The notes below the pieces were generated by a model. It made no database searches and was not told where the DNA came from. It worked only from the letters and a program-made list of their open reading frames with translations. From the NCBI GenBank assembly GCA_003216415.1, contig QCIY01000005.1, positions 1 to 64,000 on the forward strand: a stretch of 64,000 nt of DNA, given 5' to 3'. Both the position numbers and the translations under genes were made by a program. The DNA comes from Prochlorococcus sp. AG-402-O16. GTDB lineage: Bacteria > Cyanobacteriota > Cyanobacteriia > PCC-6307 > Cyanobiaceae. Each line of letters opens with the position of its first letter. Position 1 is the stretch's first letter. Shown here in pieces: positions 15,478 to 23,767 of this stretch.

Positions 15478-16632
15478 ATGTCATTTTTATTAAAAGCTCA
15501 AAATACCTGGGAAAATTTTGCGAAGTACAAAATTATCGATTATGCAAAATTAAGAAATTTTGATTTTGGGCCAAATAACGAAAGTTCAGTTTCAAAATTA
15601 TCACCTTTCATTACTCATAGAATATTATCCGAATATGATCTGATTCATGATATTAAAAGTAAACACAAAATTAAAAATTCAACTAAATTTGTTGAAGAAA
15701 TATATTGGAGAGTTTACTGGAAAGGGTGGATGGAGAATAGACCTAAAGTTTGGCGAAATTTTATTTCAGAAAACAATCTCGATTTTGATTATGAGCTATA
15801 TGAAAGTGCAATTAATGGCAATACAGAAATAGATTTTTTTAATTCTTGGGTCCATGAATTAAAGCAGTACAACTATTTGCATAACCATACAAGAATGTGG
15901 TTTGCGAGTACTTGGATATTTAATTTAGGCCTCCCATGGCAATTGGGAGCAAAGTTTTTCTTTAAATATCTTTTTGATGGTGATGCTGCATCTAATCTCC
16001 TTAGCTGGAGATGGGTCGGAGGATTGCAAACGAAGGGAAAGCAATATCTTTTTTCACCATCAAACCTCAGAAAATTTTCAAATAATAGATTCAATTCAGA
16101 AAAAATAAGTAATCAACAAATTTTTCTTGAAGAATCTAATCAAATACCTTTAGAAGATGAGATTTATAAAAATGATATGGATCCTAAATCAGATTATCTG
16201 ATTATGTTTGAAAATGATCTGCACCTTGCAACCTTTAAAAATTTACTTCCAAGCTATAAAAAAGTATTTATTATCCTTTTAAAGAATGAACAAAGACAAA
16301 TTAAATTGTCTGAATCTGTTTTGAAATTTAAACAAGATTTGGTCTCCGAATTTGTAGAGCAATTTGATAATGTTGAACAGATTTCTCCAAATTCACTGGA
16401 AATTACTTTTAAAAATACTAACGAAATAGACATTATTTATCCAGGAGTGGGAGAAAATCATGATTTCATTACTGAGTTTAAAAATATACACAATAAAAAA
16501 ATTTTTAACCTTGTTAGAGATGAAGATTTATTTGCTTGGAAATTCGCCAAAAAAGGGTTTTTCAAATTTAAAGAAAATATTCCGAAAATAAATCAGAGAA
16601 TATTAGAAAATTATTCAAAAAATAATTTTTAA
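15478..16632 (+). CDS. photolyase/cryptochrome-like protein beginning in the FAD domain
   Basis: A 384-aa protein whose N-terminal half (about 1-225) resembles the FAD-binding helical domain of DNA photolyases and cryptochromes: LSPFITHRILSEYDL, an IYWRVYWKGW helix, and WRWVGGLQTKGKQYLFSPSNL near 176-196. The usual N-terminal alpha/beta antenna domain is absent. Instead, the C-terminal part (about 230-384) has alternating hydrophobic strands and helices (YLIMFENDLHLATFKNLL, VFIILLKN) that could be an antenna-like Rossmann domain in permuted order. Flavin binding and a DNA or light-sensing role are inferred, not shown. Confidence 0.7.
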   Translation: MSFLLKAQNTWENFAKYKIIDYAKLRNFDFGPNNESSVSKLSPFITHRILSEYDLIHDIKSKHKIKNSTKFVEEIYWRVYWKGWMENRPKVWRNFISENNLDFDYELYESAINGNTEIDFFNSWVHELKQYNYLHNHTRMWFASTWIFNLGLPWQLGAKFFFKYLFDGDAASNLLSWRWVGGLQTKGKQYLFSPSNLRKFSNNRFNSEKISNQQIFLEESNQIPLEDEIYKNDMDPKSDYLIMFENDLHLATFKNLLPSYKKVFIILLKNEQRQIKLSESVLKFKQDLVSEFVEQFDNVEQISPNSLEITFKNTNEIDIIYPGVGENHDFITEFKNIHNKKIFNLVRDEDLFAWKFAKKGFFKFKENIPKINQRILENYSKNNF

Positions 16633-16693
16633 CTTAGTTGAATCCCTAATCAGAAAAAGAATTCATTAGAGAACTAAGTATAAATACTTAATT

Positions 16694-16737
16694 AGGCGCG
16701 ACTTTTGCGGTTTAATCCACGATGGATACTGTGACTA
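16694..16737. other. GC-richer island with perfect hairpin before doxX gene
   Basis: A patch of roughly 50% GC in an AT-rich gap. It holds a perfect 5-bp hairpin ATCCA-CGA-TGGAT (16715-16727) and a weaker CGC/GCG pair (16697-16699 and 16707-16709). It lies 30-75 bases before the GTG of the DoxX gene and could be a leader structure, a protein-binding site or a small RNA. No RNA family is recognised. Confidence 0.3.
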
Positions 16738-16768
16738 GTTATTTTTACTTAAGGATAATTTTTTTATA

Positions 16769-17320
16769 GTGCTTTCAACAATTCTTACCAAGTCGTTTAG
16801 CAAAGATACTGCTTTATTAATTCTTAGAGTTATAACTGGAACTGTTCTTATTCATCACGGTTATGAGAAATTAGCAAATATAGAAAATTTCGCTGATGCT
16901 TTTGTCAGACCTTTACATCTTCCATTCCCAATATTTTTATCATACGTTGCGGCATTCTCTGAAATAGGTGGTAGTTGGTTACTAATTATCGGCTTAGCTA
17001 CAAGATTCGGGGCTTTGGCAATTGTGGGAACAATTTCTGTCGCTATATATCATGCACTTGTTACTTCAGGTTTTAATATTTTCTTATTAGAGCTTTTACT
17101 TTTGTATTTCGCTTCAGCAACTTCAATTGCATTAACGGGGCCTGGTAATTTCTCCTTAGATGAAGTAATTATTAGAATTTTGAAGTCAGAAGATGACGAA
17201 GAGATTATTCCTTCAATAAAATCAAAAAATTCTAAGGAAGTCGTAGTTAAGGAAGAAACAAGTAAAGGTGGCTTATTTCAATTTCTGCAAGCGAACATAC
17301 TCTCAGATACTTCAAGCTAA
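16769..17320 (+). CDS. DoxX family membrane protein
   Basis: A 183-aa inner-membrane protein with four hydrophobic segments and the DoxX pattern: LLILRVITGTVLIHHGYEKL (about 16-35), PFPIFLSYVAAFSEIGGSWLLIIGLATRFGAL (about 50-81) and a final span before a hydrophilic tail. DoxX proteins are linked to redox and thiol stress in other bacteria; the role here is unknown. The charged C-terminal tail of about 50 residues is longer than the core family. Start codon is GTG. Confidence 0.85.
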   Translation: MLSTILTKSFSKDTALLILRVITGTVLIHHGYEKLANIENFADAFVRPLHLPFPIFLSYVAAFSEIGGSWLLIIGLATRFGALAIVGTISVAIYHALVTSGFNIFLLELLLLYFASATSIALTGPGNFSLDEVIIRILKSEDDEEIIPSIKSKNSKEVVVKEETSKGGLFQFLQANILSDTSS

Positions 17321-17485
17321 CTTTTTAGGATAAAGGTTATTGATTAGCTCCAACCTTTTTCGATAACTGTTTCTCTTCTCAAGTTTTATCTTAATTGTTG
17401 CTTCAGAAAGACTTATAAATAGCCCTATAGCAGTCACCCAAGATAAAAAAATAAAAGGGTTTTCTGGAATTTCTGAGAAATTCAT
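17312..17485 (-). CDS. small membrane protein (57 aa)
   Basis: An N-terminal polar segment (MNFSEIPENP), one hydrophobic span (about residues 11-29) and a basic helical tail (KIKLEKRNSYRKRLELI). It overlaps the convergent DoxX stop by 9 bases. The composition and clean ATG favour a real gene. Not recognised. Confidence 0.55.
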   Translation of the reverse strand: MNFSEIPENPFIFLSWVTAIGLFISLSEATIKIKLEKRNSYRKRLELINNLYPKKLA

Positions 17486-17559
17486 ATTAATAATACTTCT
17501 TTTTTAAAACTGACTGATCACTATATGTTTTTCAACCTAAATATACAATTTAGAAATAT

Positions 17560-18111
17560 TTAAGGATTAATTTCAACTTTTTCCCAATTCTTAATCTTTT
17601 CCCAAAGATATCGTTTATGAACAGGCTGTTCTAATTTAAGAAGATCTACTGAATCGATTTCAAAATTTAGAACTACAAAATTTTCTGACTTGGGTAGATT
17701 GGATAACATTTCATAAGCAGATTGGACTTTTGGGTTTATTTTCTCTCCAGGAGATCCCCAAAACCAAGAAGATTTTGATTTTTCTGATAATAAATCCCAA
17801 TAATTTTTGTTATCACTTAATTCATGTATTTTTCCTTTGAATCTATATTGTGATTTGGTTTTCAAAAAGAACCATAATATTTCTGCATTAGGGTTAGATT
17901 TTAAATGCCCAATTTTTTCACTTCTTCTATCTGTAAAAATAATTATTGAACTATCTTTATGCCATCCTCTGAAAACAACTGTTCTTAATCTTGGCTTATT
18001 TTCTTCGCTGACTGTTGCAAGCTGTATCCATCTATTAGAGGGTGATTTGCCCTCTTTTTTTCTAGAAGATTTTAAATCTTGCCTCCAACTGGGTAAGTTG
18101 TTATCAGGCAT
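17560..18111 (-). CDS. PPOX-class flavin-binding protein (pyridoxamine oxidase-like)
   Basis: A 183-aa split-barrel flavoprotein of the pyridoxamine-5'-phosphate oxidase superfamily. The FMN-binding pattern is seen in RLRTVVFRGW (about 40-49) and DRRSEKIGHLKSNPNAEILWFF (about 61-82). A C-terminal QPVHKRYLWEKI resembles the end of the cyanobacterial PPOX group. It may be a pyridoxamine oxidase or a flavin reductase-like protein; the substrate is uncertain. It overlaps the upstream 18104-18721 gene by 8 bases, suggesting co-translation. Confidence 0.8.
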   Translation of the reverse strand: MPDNNLPSWRQDLKSSRKKEGKSPSNRWIQLATVSEENKPRLRTVVFRGWHKDSSIIIFTDRRSEKIGHLKSNPNAEILWFFLKTKSQYRFKGKIHELSDNKNYWDLLSEKSKSSWFWGSPGEKINPKVQSAYEMLSNLPKSENFVVLNFEIDSVDLLKLEQPVHKRYLWEKIKNWEKVEINP

Positions 18112-18721
18112 TTAATTTAGGCAATATAAGACCACTTTTCTTTTTGTATTCTTCGAATGCATCATATTTTGAGAGCGATTTATCTTTTTTTATCATTCTT
18201 GGTAGAAAAACTATAGAGAAAAATATTGTAAGAATTACTAATGGTATGAAACTCATTGAAAGTATGGCGAATGATAGATAAATTAGTATTTCTCCTAGAT
18301 AATTTGTATTCCTTATATTTTTGAAAAATCCTTCTTTAATTAGATCTTTTTTTAATTTAAGAGAAAAATATTTTTGGGCATCACTAGCAAAGTGTAGAAA
18401 CACACCAATTATATTTATAGATACAGATGCAGCTATTACGATATTTGGAACAGATTTCTGAGATGAGATAAGAATGTAGGGAGCTACCCAGTAACTTCCA
18501 AGGAAAATAAAACCAGTAACTGAAGTTAAAAAATTGATTTTTTCTTTAAAATAAGGATCCGGGAATACCTTTTCTTTTAGAAGCCAAAGTAATCCATAAG
18601 TACCATGTAGAGCTAAATAAACGTAGGGAGCAATTGTAAAATTATCAAAAAAAATCATAAGACCTATCACTACAAATGCTGTGAGCCCCTTATGAAGATT
18701 AATTATTTGATTAAGTTTCAT
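18104..18721 (-). CDS. membrane protein of the isoprenylcysteine methyltransferase/DUF1295-like group
   Basis: A 205-aa integral membrane protein with about six hydrophobic segments. The C-terminal core SDAQKYFSLKLKKDLIKEGFFKNIRNTNYLGEIL (cut as SDAQKYF near 112-118 and NTNYLGE near 137-143) matches the G-x-x-x-x-x-R-N/H-P/T-N-Y-L-G-E pattern of membrane methyltransferases and DUF1295/steroid reductase-like proteins. The exact reaction cannot be told from the sequence. Confidence 0.65.
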   Translation of the reverse strand: MKLNQIINLHKGLTAFVVIGLMIFFDNFTIAPYVYLALHGTYGLLWLLKEKVFPDPYFKEKINFLTSVTGFIFLGSYWVAPYILISSQKSVPNIVIAASVSINIIGVFLHFASDAQKYFSLKLKKDLIKEGFFKNIRNTNYLGEILIYLSFAILSMSFIPLVILTIFFSIVFLPRMIKKDKSLSKYDAFEEYKKKSGLILPKLNA

Positions 18722-18788
18722 CTTTTTTAATAATCTAAAAAATGAAATTATTATCTGTGGATATAAGCTAGGTCGTCAAAAGTTTTAA

Positions 18789-18860
18789 TGGGCGATACTG
18801 GATTCGAACCAGTGGCCACTACCGTGTCGAGGTAGTGCTCTACCACTGAGCTAATCGCCC
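18789..18860 (-). tRNA. tRNA-Val(GAC)
   Basis: The minus strand folds as a 72-base cloverleaf: 7-bp acceptor stem (GGGCGAT/ATCGCCC) with discriminator A, GCTC/GAGC D stem, CTACC/GGTAG anticodon stem and ACTGG/CCAGT T stem with TTCGAAT loop. The anticodon is GAC (18826-18828). The base before it, equivalent to position 33, reads C (18829) rather than U. CCA is not encoded. Confidence 0.92.
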
Positions 18861-18909
18861 AAATTGAAGAATTTTAAATCCCCCTTATAAGAAAATAGCA
18901 GGTTAAGTT

Positions 18910-19701
18910 TCATTTTCTAAGTAATTTAACTTTCCATCTTTCTCTTTTGGTGATTTCTAAATTTAGAATTTCGATAAATCCTTTATTTTCTAGTTCAAGT
19001 TTGTCGCCAATTTTTAGATTAATAGTTGGCTTATTAACTTTGCTTCCATTTAATTTGAGCATTCCATGTTCAATTCTTTCAAAAATTTTGTTTCTTGATA
19101 ACCTAAATCCTGCTGAAGCTATAGCGTCTAATCTTGTGGAAGCTTCTACTGTATTAATAAACTTTTTTAATCTTCCAGTTGGTATTTGTAATTCATCTAT
19201 CCGTACCACATTAATTTTTACTTTTACTTCTCTCAAATAAAAAATATTTTCATTTAGATACTCAATATCTAAATTATCAATTATCCCTTGTGCCCCTCTA
19301 TCGCCGATAGCCCATATATCTCCTATTTTTTTTTCATTTACCCCATTTTCAATTAAGAGAGATCTAAAGTCTTCTTGTGTAGCATTGTCAAATAAAAAAT
19401 TGCCATGAATTTTTATCCCTTGAGCTGGGAAATTACTTTTTAACGCATCCTCTTCGAGAATATTATCTCCTCTAAAGCAAGCGATTTTAGATCTTTGAGA
19501 AGAGGAGAATCCTCCATAAACAAAAAATTTGAAATCATTTAAATTCTCAAAATCTTTTAAAATCTCCTCGCAAACATAAGTTGAATTAAATCCAGTCCAA
19601 TAAGTTTCCCAGTGTTTGTAGGCTAAGTTAGCAATATTTATTAATTCCTCAGTTTCTTTTTTGTAGTTTGAATTTATTAAGATTTCTTTTAAGTCAATCA
19701 T
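18910..19701 (-). CDS. photosystem II S4 domain protein
   Basis: A 263-aa RNA-binding-type protein with a C-terminal S4 domain (about 185-245: RLDAIASAGFRLSRNKIFERI followed by G-x-x-x-x-N-G-S-K-V-N-K). The N-terminal part has the YlmH-like domain with GGFSSSQRSKIACF near 82-95 and IGDIWAIGDRGAQGII near 145-160. This is the cyanobacterial/plastid PSII S4 protein; the family is linked to photosystem II biogenesis and ribosome-associated RNA binding. It is followed 1 base downstream of the 19702 gene, so the two likely form one transcript. Confidence 0.88.
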   Translation of the reverse strand: MIDLKEILINSNYKKETEELINIANLAYKHWETYWTGFNSTYVCEEILKDFENLNDFKFFVYGGFSSSQRSKIACFRGDNILEEDALKSNFPAQGIKIHGNFLFDNATQEDFRSLLIENGVNEKKIGDIWAIGDRGAQGIIDNLDIEYLNENIFYLREVKVKINVVRIDELQIPTGRLKKFINTVEASTRLDAIASAGFRLSRNKIFERIEHGMLKLNGSKVNKPTINLKIGDKLELENKGFIEILNLEITKRERWKVKLLRK

Positions 19702-20268
19702 TTAGCCTTCTAAAAAAATTATATCTTTTGCTTCTGATTGTTTTATCAAAGCCCAAGGTAATTCGGTCCCAATTTGATTTTCAAGTAGAACAAGCCATTT
19801 ACCCTCTTTATTAAAATTAATAATTGATCTCAACTCTTTATTTCTATTGATGTTGATACTTGCAGAAGAAACAATGCTTCCTAAATATCCTGAACCCATT
19901 CCTAAAATACCTCCAATTAATGATTCCCCGATGTTATTTAAACCAAGCAAACTGAAGGTAGATAAATTTGTCATATTAGAAAAAGCTATTCCAGATATAA
20001 AACCAAATGGCATTAGCCATCTACTCATATCTTTTTGTCTAATCTTTCTATCAAGTTTAGGATTTAAGATTCTTATATCTTCAAAATTTTGAGATTTGAA
20101 TAAGATATTTGCTTTCGCATTTAGCAATTCTGTTTCGTCTGATGATATTTTCTCACTTATTGGTGGGATCAAAATAGCTTCAGAGAGCATTACTGATTTT
20201 TCTTTTAAAACATCAAATAGCTGGACACATTTATCGATGTCTTCAAATATCACAATACTTTTTGTCAA
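19702..20268 (-). CDS. conserved hypothetical membrane protein (188 aa)
   Basis: An N-terminal alpha/beta-looking region (SIVIFEDIDKCVQLFDVL, about 4-21) is followed by a central hydrophobic glycine-rich pair of spans (about 83-100 and 108-135, with GGILGMGSGYLGS) and a soluble C-terminal segment ending in LPWALIKQSEAKDIIFLEG. The Gly-zipper-like spans suggest a membrane hairpin. It directly precedes the PSII S4 gene on the same strand, which hints at a link to thylakoid assembly. Not recognised as a named family. Confidence 0.7.
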   Translation of the reverse strand: MTKSIVIFEDIDKCVQLFDVLKEKSVMLSEAILIPPISEKISSDETELLNAKANILFKSQNFEDIRILNPKLDRKIRQKDMSRWLMPFGFISGIAFSNMTNLSTFSLLGLNNIGESLIGGILGMGSGYLGSIVSSASININRNKELRSIINFNKEGKWLVLLENQIGTELPWALIKQSEAKDIIFLEG

Positions 20269-20367
20269 ATTTCAATCCTCAAATGTTTGTGTGTTATTCA
20301 AATTAATAAAATAAGATATATACACTATAGATTAAGTTAAAGTAAAAGATTAAAGAACCAATCTTAA

Positions 20368-21954
20368 ATGACAAAAGTTCTCATTACAGATCCAATTGAT
20401 CAAACAGGAATCGATATTCTTTCAAAAGTTGCTCAGGTTGATCAGAAGATAGGAATCTCAAACTCTGAGTTGGCTTCCATTATTAAAGATTATGATGCTT
20501 TAATGATTCGCTCTGGTACTCAAGTGACTGAAGAAATTATTAACTCTTCAAATAAACTTAGAATTATTGGAAGAGCAGGAGTTGGAGTCGACAATGTAAA
20601 TGTTAAAGCTGCTACGCAAAAAGGAGTTCTTGTTGTTAATTCTCCAGGAGGCAACACGATAGCTGCTGCTGAACATACTATAGCTTTGATGTTGGCCTTA
20701 TCTAGACATATTCCAGTTGCTAATAGTAGTACTTTGTTAGGTAAATGGGAAAGGAAGAAATTTGTTGGGAATGAGCTTTTTAAGAAGAAATTAGGTGTAG
20801 TAGGTTTAGGGAAAATTGGTGCTCATGTAGCGAAAGTTTCTAATGCATTAGGAATGGAAGTTTATGGATATGATCCCTTTGTTTCAACTGAAAGAGCTCA
20901 ACAAATACAAGTTAAACTATCTGAACTAGATGATTTATTCCAACAATCTGATTATGTAACTTTGCATTTGCCTCGCACTCCAGAGACAGAGAATTTAGTA
21001 AATATGGAGGTGCTTAAAAGTATGAAAAGTAGCGCAAAATTAATTAATTGTGCTCGAGGAGGATTAATTGACGAAGAAGCATTAGCAGAAGCTTTAAATA
21101 AATCATTGATTGGAGGAGCTGCAATAGATGTCTTTTCTAAAGAACCTTTGGAATCTAATTCACCACTTTTGAAAGTTGAAAAAAATCTTATTCTTACCCC
21201 TCATTTAGGAGCATCTACTCGGGAAGCACAAGAAAATGTAGCTGTTGATGTTGCAGAACAAATTAGAGATGTCTTGCTTGGTTTATCTGCTAGAACAGCA
21301 GTAAACATACCAGGTTTGAGCCCTGATATTATGGATAGTCTAAAACCTCATTTGCAGTTGGCTGAAACAATGGGTTTGCTTATAAGCCAGCTTTCAGGAG
21401 GTCAGATACAGAAATTAGAGGTAAAGCTTCAAGGCGAATTTGTTCAACATCCTTCTCAGCCATTAATTATAGCTAGTTTAAAAGGCCTCCTAAGTAAGGC
21501 TTTGGGAGATAGGATAAATTATGTAAATGCCTCTCTAGAAGCAGAATCTAGAGGTATTTCAGTATTTGAGAGTAAAGATGAGGCAAGACCTGAATTTGCT
21601 AGTGGATCGCTTCAGTTAACTACTTATGGAGATAATGGTGACCATAGCGTAGCGGGAAGTATTTTTGCTGATGGAGAATTAAGAATTATTAGTATTGATC
21701 AATATCCAGTTAACGTATCGCCAAGCAGATATATGTTGGTTACTAGGCATAGAGATATGCCTGGTATTATTGGCAAGCTGGGCTCTTTATTAGGTAGCAA
21801 CAATGTAAATATTGCTTCTATGCAGGTTGGTCGCAAAATTGTTAGAGGAGAAGCTGTTATGGTTCTAAGTATTGATGATCCAATACCTAATAAATTACTT
21901 GACACCATTATTGAAGTAGAGGGGATTACCAGTGCTAATCCAGTTACTTTATAA
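20368..21954 (+). CDS. serA: D-3-phosphoglycerate dehydrogenase
   Basis: First enzyme of serine synthesis, oxidising 3-phosphoglycerate with NAD. The substrate-binding N-terminal domain has IIGRAGVGVDNV (about 70-81); the NAD-binding motif is GLGKIG (about 149-154), followed by the RGGLIDEEAL region and the catalytic Glu/His pair (SKEPLE..., TPHLGAST). A serine-binding intervening domain and a C-terminal ACT domain (about 455-528, RDMPGIIGKLGSLLG) make this the long 528-aa form, which can be inhibited by serine in other bacteria. Confidence 0.95.
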   Translation: MTKVLITDPIDQTGIDILSKVAQVDQKIGISNSELASIIKDYDALMIRSGTQVTEEIINSSNKLRIIGRAGVGVDNVNVKAATQKGVLVVNSPGGNTIAAAEHTIALMLALSRHIPVANSSTLLGKWERKKFVGNELFKKKLGVVGLGKIGAHVAKVSNALGMEVYGYDPFVSTERAQQIQVKLSELDDLFQQSDYVTLHLPRTPETENLVNMEVLKSMKSSAKLINCARGGLIDEEALAEALNKSLIGGAAIDVFSKEPLESNSPLLKVEKNLILTPHLGASTREAQENVAVDVAEQIRDVLLGLSARTAVNIPGLSPDIMDSLKPHLQLAETMGLLISQLSGGQIQKLEVKLQGEFVQHPSQPLIIASLKGLLSKALGDRINYVNASLEAESRGISVFESKDEARPEFASGSLQLTTYGDNGDHSVAGSIFADGELRIISIDQYPVNVSPSRYMLVTRHRDMPGIIGKLGSLLGSNNVNIASMQVGRKIVRGEAVMVLSIDDPIPNKLLDTIIEVEGITSANPVTL

Positions 21955-21971
21955 AATCTTACTCTATATAA

Positions 21972-22883
21972 ATGGCAATTAAAGATTGGTATAAACTTAC
22001 CTTTCAGATAGAAAGTGATTTAGAAGATATTATTATTTGGAAATTAAATGAACTAGGAATTTTTAGTTTTTCATTCGAATATTTGAAAAAAACTGAAAAT
22101 AAAAAAGAAGTGAATATTTGGCTTCCAATTGATGAATGGGACACGAATTCTAAAAGTGATTTTGAAAAAATAATTAGCAAACTTCTAAACATTAATGACT
22201 CTAAATATCAATTTTTTAAATGGAGTATAATTAAAGAGGAGGATTGGTTAACAAGTTGGAAGAAATATTGGGCTCCTGAATTAGTAGGAAATCATTTTTT
22301 AATATTGCCTTGTTGGATAAATTTGAATGAAAAATTTAAGGATAAGCAAATCATAAAAATTGACCCTGGTGCAGCCTTTGGCACTGGCAATCATCCTTCG
22401 ACCTATCTTTGTTTAGAAAAAATGGAGAATATTCTATTTTCTGATAAAAAGGTATTAGATATTGGAAGTGGTAGCGGGATTTTGAGCATTGCTGCAAAAT
22501 TACGTGGAGCAAAAGAGGTTTGTGCCGTTGATAATGATTATCTAGCTATAAATTCTACCAACTCTAATTTTCAACTAAATTTTGGTAATTTAAAAAACTT
22601 AAATACATATTTGGGGTCTTTTAATGAGGTGACTTTAGAAAATCAACTCAAACAATTTGATTTTGTTTTATGCAATATTCTCGCCGAAGTAATAAAAGAA
22701 ATGATTCCAAATATTTATGAGTGCTTAAGAAAGAATGGGGAAGTCATTTTTAGTGGAATTCTTAATTCACAAAAAGATGAAATTATAAAAATATTAATTC
22801 AGAATAACTTGAAATTATTGGATGTATCAACTAGAAAAGATTGGGTATGCATTTCTGCTCAAAAAGCCAGCGAATCCCCCTAA
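21972..22883 (+). CDS. prmA: ribosomal protein L11 methyltransferase
   Basis: SAM-dependent methyltransferase that modifies L11. The family signature [14 protein letters not shown] lies near residues 132-145 and the SAM motif [15 protein letters not shown] near 160-174, followed by CNILAEVI (about 236-243). The N-terminal L11-recognition domain is present. It follows serA after 17 bases and is probably co-transcribed. Length 303 aa is normal. Confidence 0.94.
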   Translation: MAIKDWYKLTFQIESDLEDIIIWKLNELGIFSFSFEYLKKTENKKEVNIWLPIDEWDTNSKSDFEKIISKLLNINDSKYQFFKWSIIKEEDWLTSWKKYWAPELVGNHFLILPCWINLNEKFKDKQIIKIDPGAAFGTGNHPSTYLCLEKMENILFSDKKVLDIGSGSGILSIAAKLRGAKEVCAVDNDYLAINSTNSNFQLNFGNLKNLNTYLGSFNEVTLENQLKQFDFVLCNILAEVIKEMIPNIYECLRKNGEVIFSGILNSQKDEIIKILIQNNLKLLDVSTRKDWVCISAQKASESP

Positions 22884-23017
22884 GTATAAGTTTTTCTTAT
22901 GAATACTCTTTAATACATTTTATTGTGTCATTTTTTACTTCAAAATCTCACATATCGAGCCAATCGATGTTAAAAATGTATTTGATAGGTATTAATTACC
23001 AACAATTTTTTATTTAA

Positions 23018-23317
23018 ATGGCTTCTTACAAAGTTACACTCATCAGCGAAGGTGAAGGTCTCAATTCAACCATTGAAGTACCTGATGACCAGTACATCCT
23101 TGATGCTGCTGAAGAACAAGGTGTTGACCTTCCTTATTCCTGCAGAGCTGGAGCATGTTCAACATGTGCTGGAAAAGTTACTTCAGGAAGTGTTGATCAA
23201 TCAGATCAAAGTTTCTTGGATGATGACCAACTAGAAGCTGGTTTTGTACTTACATGTGTTGCTTATCCAACATCTGACGTAACAATTACAACTCATGCTG
23301 AGGAAGAATTGTATTAA
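23018..23317 (+). CDS. petF: plant-type [2Fe-2S] ferredoxin
   Basis: Soluble electron carrier that accepts electrons from photosystem I and passes them to ferredoxin-NADP reductase and other enzymes, including the desaturase. The cluster ligands are C42, C47, C50 ([10 protein letters not shown]) and C80 (LTCVAYP). At 99 aa it is the standard photosynthetic form. It has its own clear terminator just downstream and a 134-base upstream gap, so it is probably a single-gene unit. Confidence 0.96.
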   Translation: MASYKVTLISEGEGLNSTIEVPDDQYILDAAEEQGVDLPYSCRAGACSTCAGKVTSGSVDQSDQSFLDDDQLEAGFVLTCVAYPTSDVTITTHAEEELY

Positions 23318-23362
23318 TTATAAAAAATTAACTTTTCAAAGTTGATTATTCATTATTTCTCT

Positions 23363-23390
23363 GCCACTCTCTATGAAGGTGGCTTTTTTT
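23363..23390 (+). terminator. rho-independent terminator of petF
   Basis: A GCCAC/GTGGC stem (23363-23367 with 23379-23383) with an 11-base loop is followed by seven T. It lies 46 bases after the petF stop and 5 bases before the next gene's ATG. Confidence 0.85.
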
Positions 23391-23394
23391 GTGA

Positions 23395-23760
23395 ATGAAT
23401 AAATTTGAATTTTTCAAGACTGGCAGTGTTCAATCAAGTTATGGAGGTCAGTATAGTTATAGGGTAATTGGTCCTTGTTGCAGGCTATATGATAGGGAAG
23501 AGTTACCTTGGCCCTGTTCAAGGCTTGCTTGGAGGAGTAAGGAGCCTAGTTGGAGAAGAATAGGTTCTAGGTTCGTGGCTGACATGGCTTCAAGAAAATG
23601 CCCCTCTTACTCAGTTCAGATTTTAGAGCCTGGGTCAAAACCTGTTGAAACTGTGATTACTCTTTTTTCAAAGAAATTTTCTTCTGATATACAAGAATGG
23701 TGGTATAGCAAAAAACCAGGCTCAAAAGAACCTGGTAATGTGTTTCCAGAAAGTATTTAG
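23395..23760 (+). CDS. conserved hypothetical protein (121 aa), picocyanobacterial type
   Basis: A basic, Trp- and Arg-rich soluble protein (RVIGPCCRLYDREELPWPCSRL near 23-44, WRSKEPSWRRIG near 46-57) with four cysteines. The strong W/R/P content and compact length suggest a nucleic-acid- or pigment-protein-associated factor, but no motif proves this. The sequence starts 5 bases after the petF terminator and ends 8 bases from the convergent pentapeptide gene. Not recognised. Confidence 0.7.
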   Translation: MNKFEFFKTGSVQSSYGGQYSYRVIGPCCRLYDREELPWPCSRLAWRSKEPSWRRIGSRFVADMASRKCPSYSVQILEPGSKPVETVITLFSKKFSSDIQEWWYSKKPGSKEPGNVFPESI

Positions 23761-23767
23761 CTCTTTT

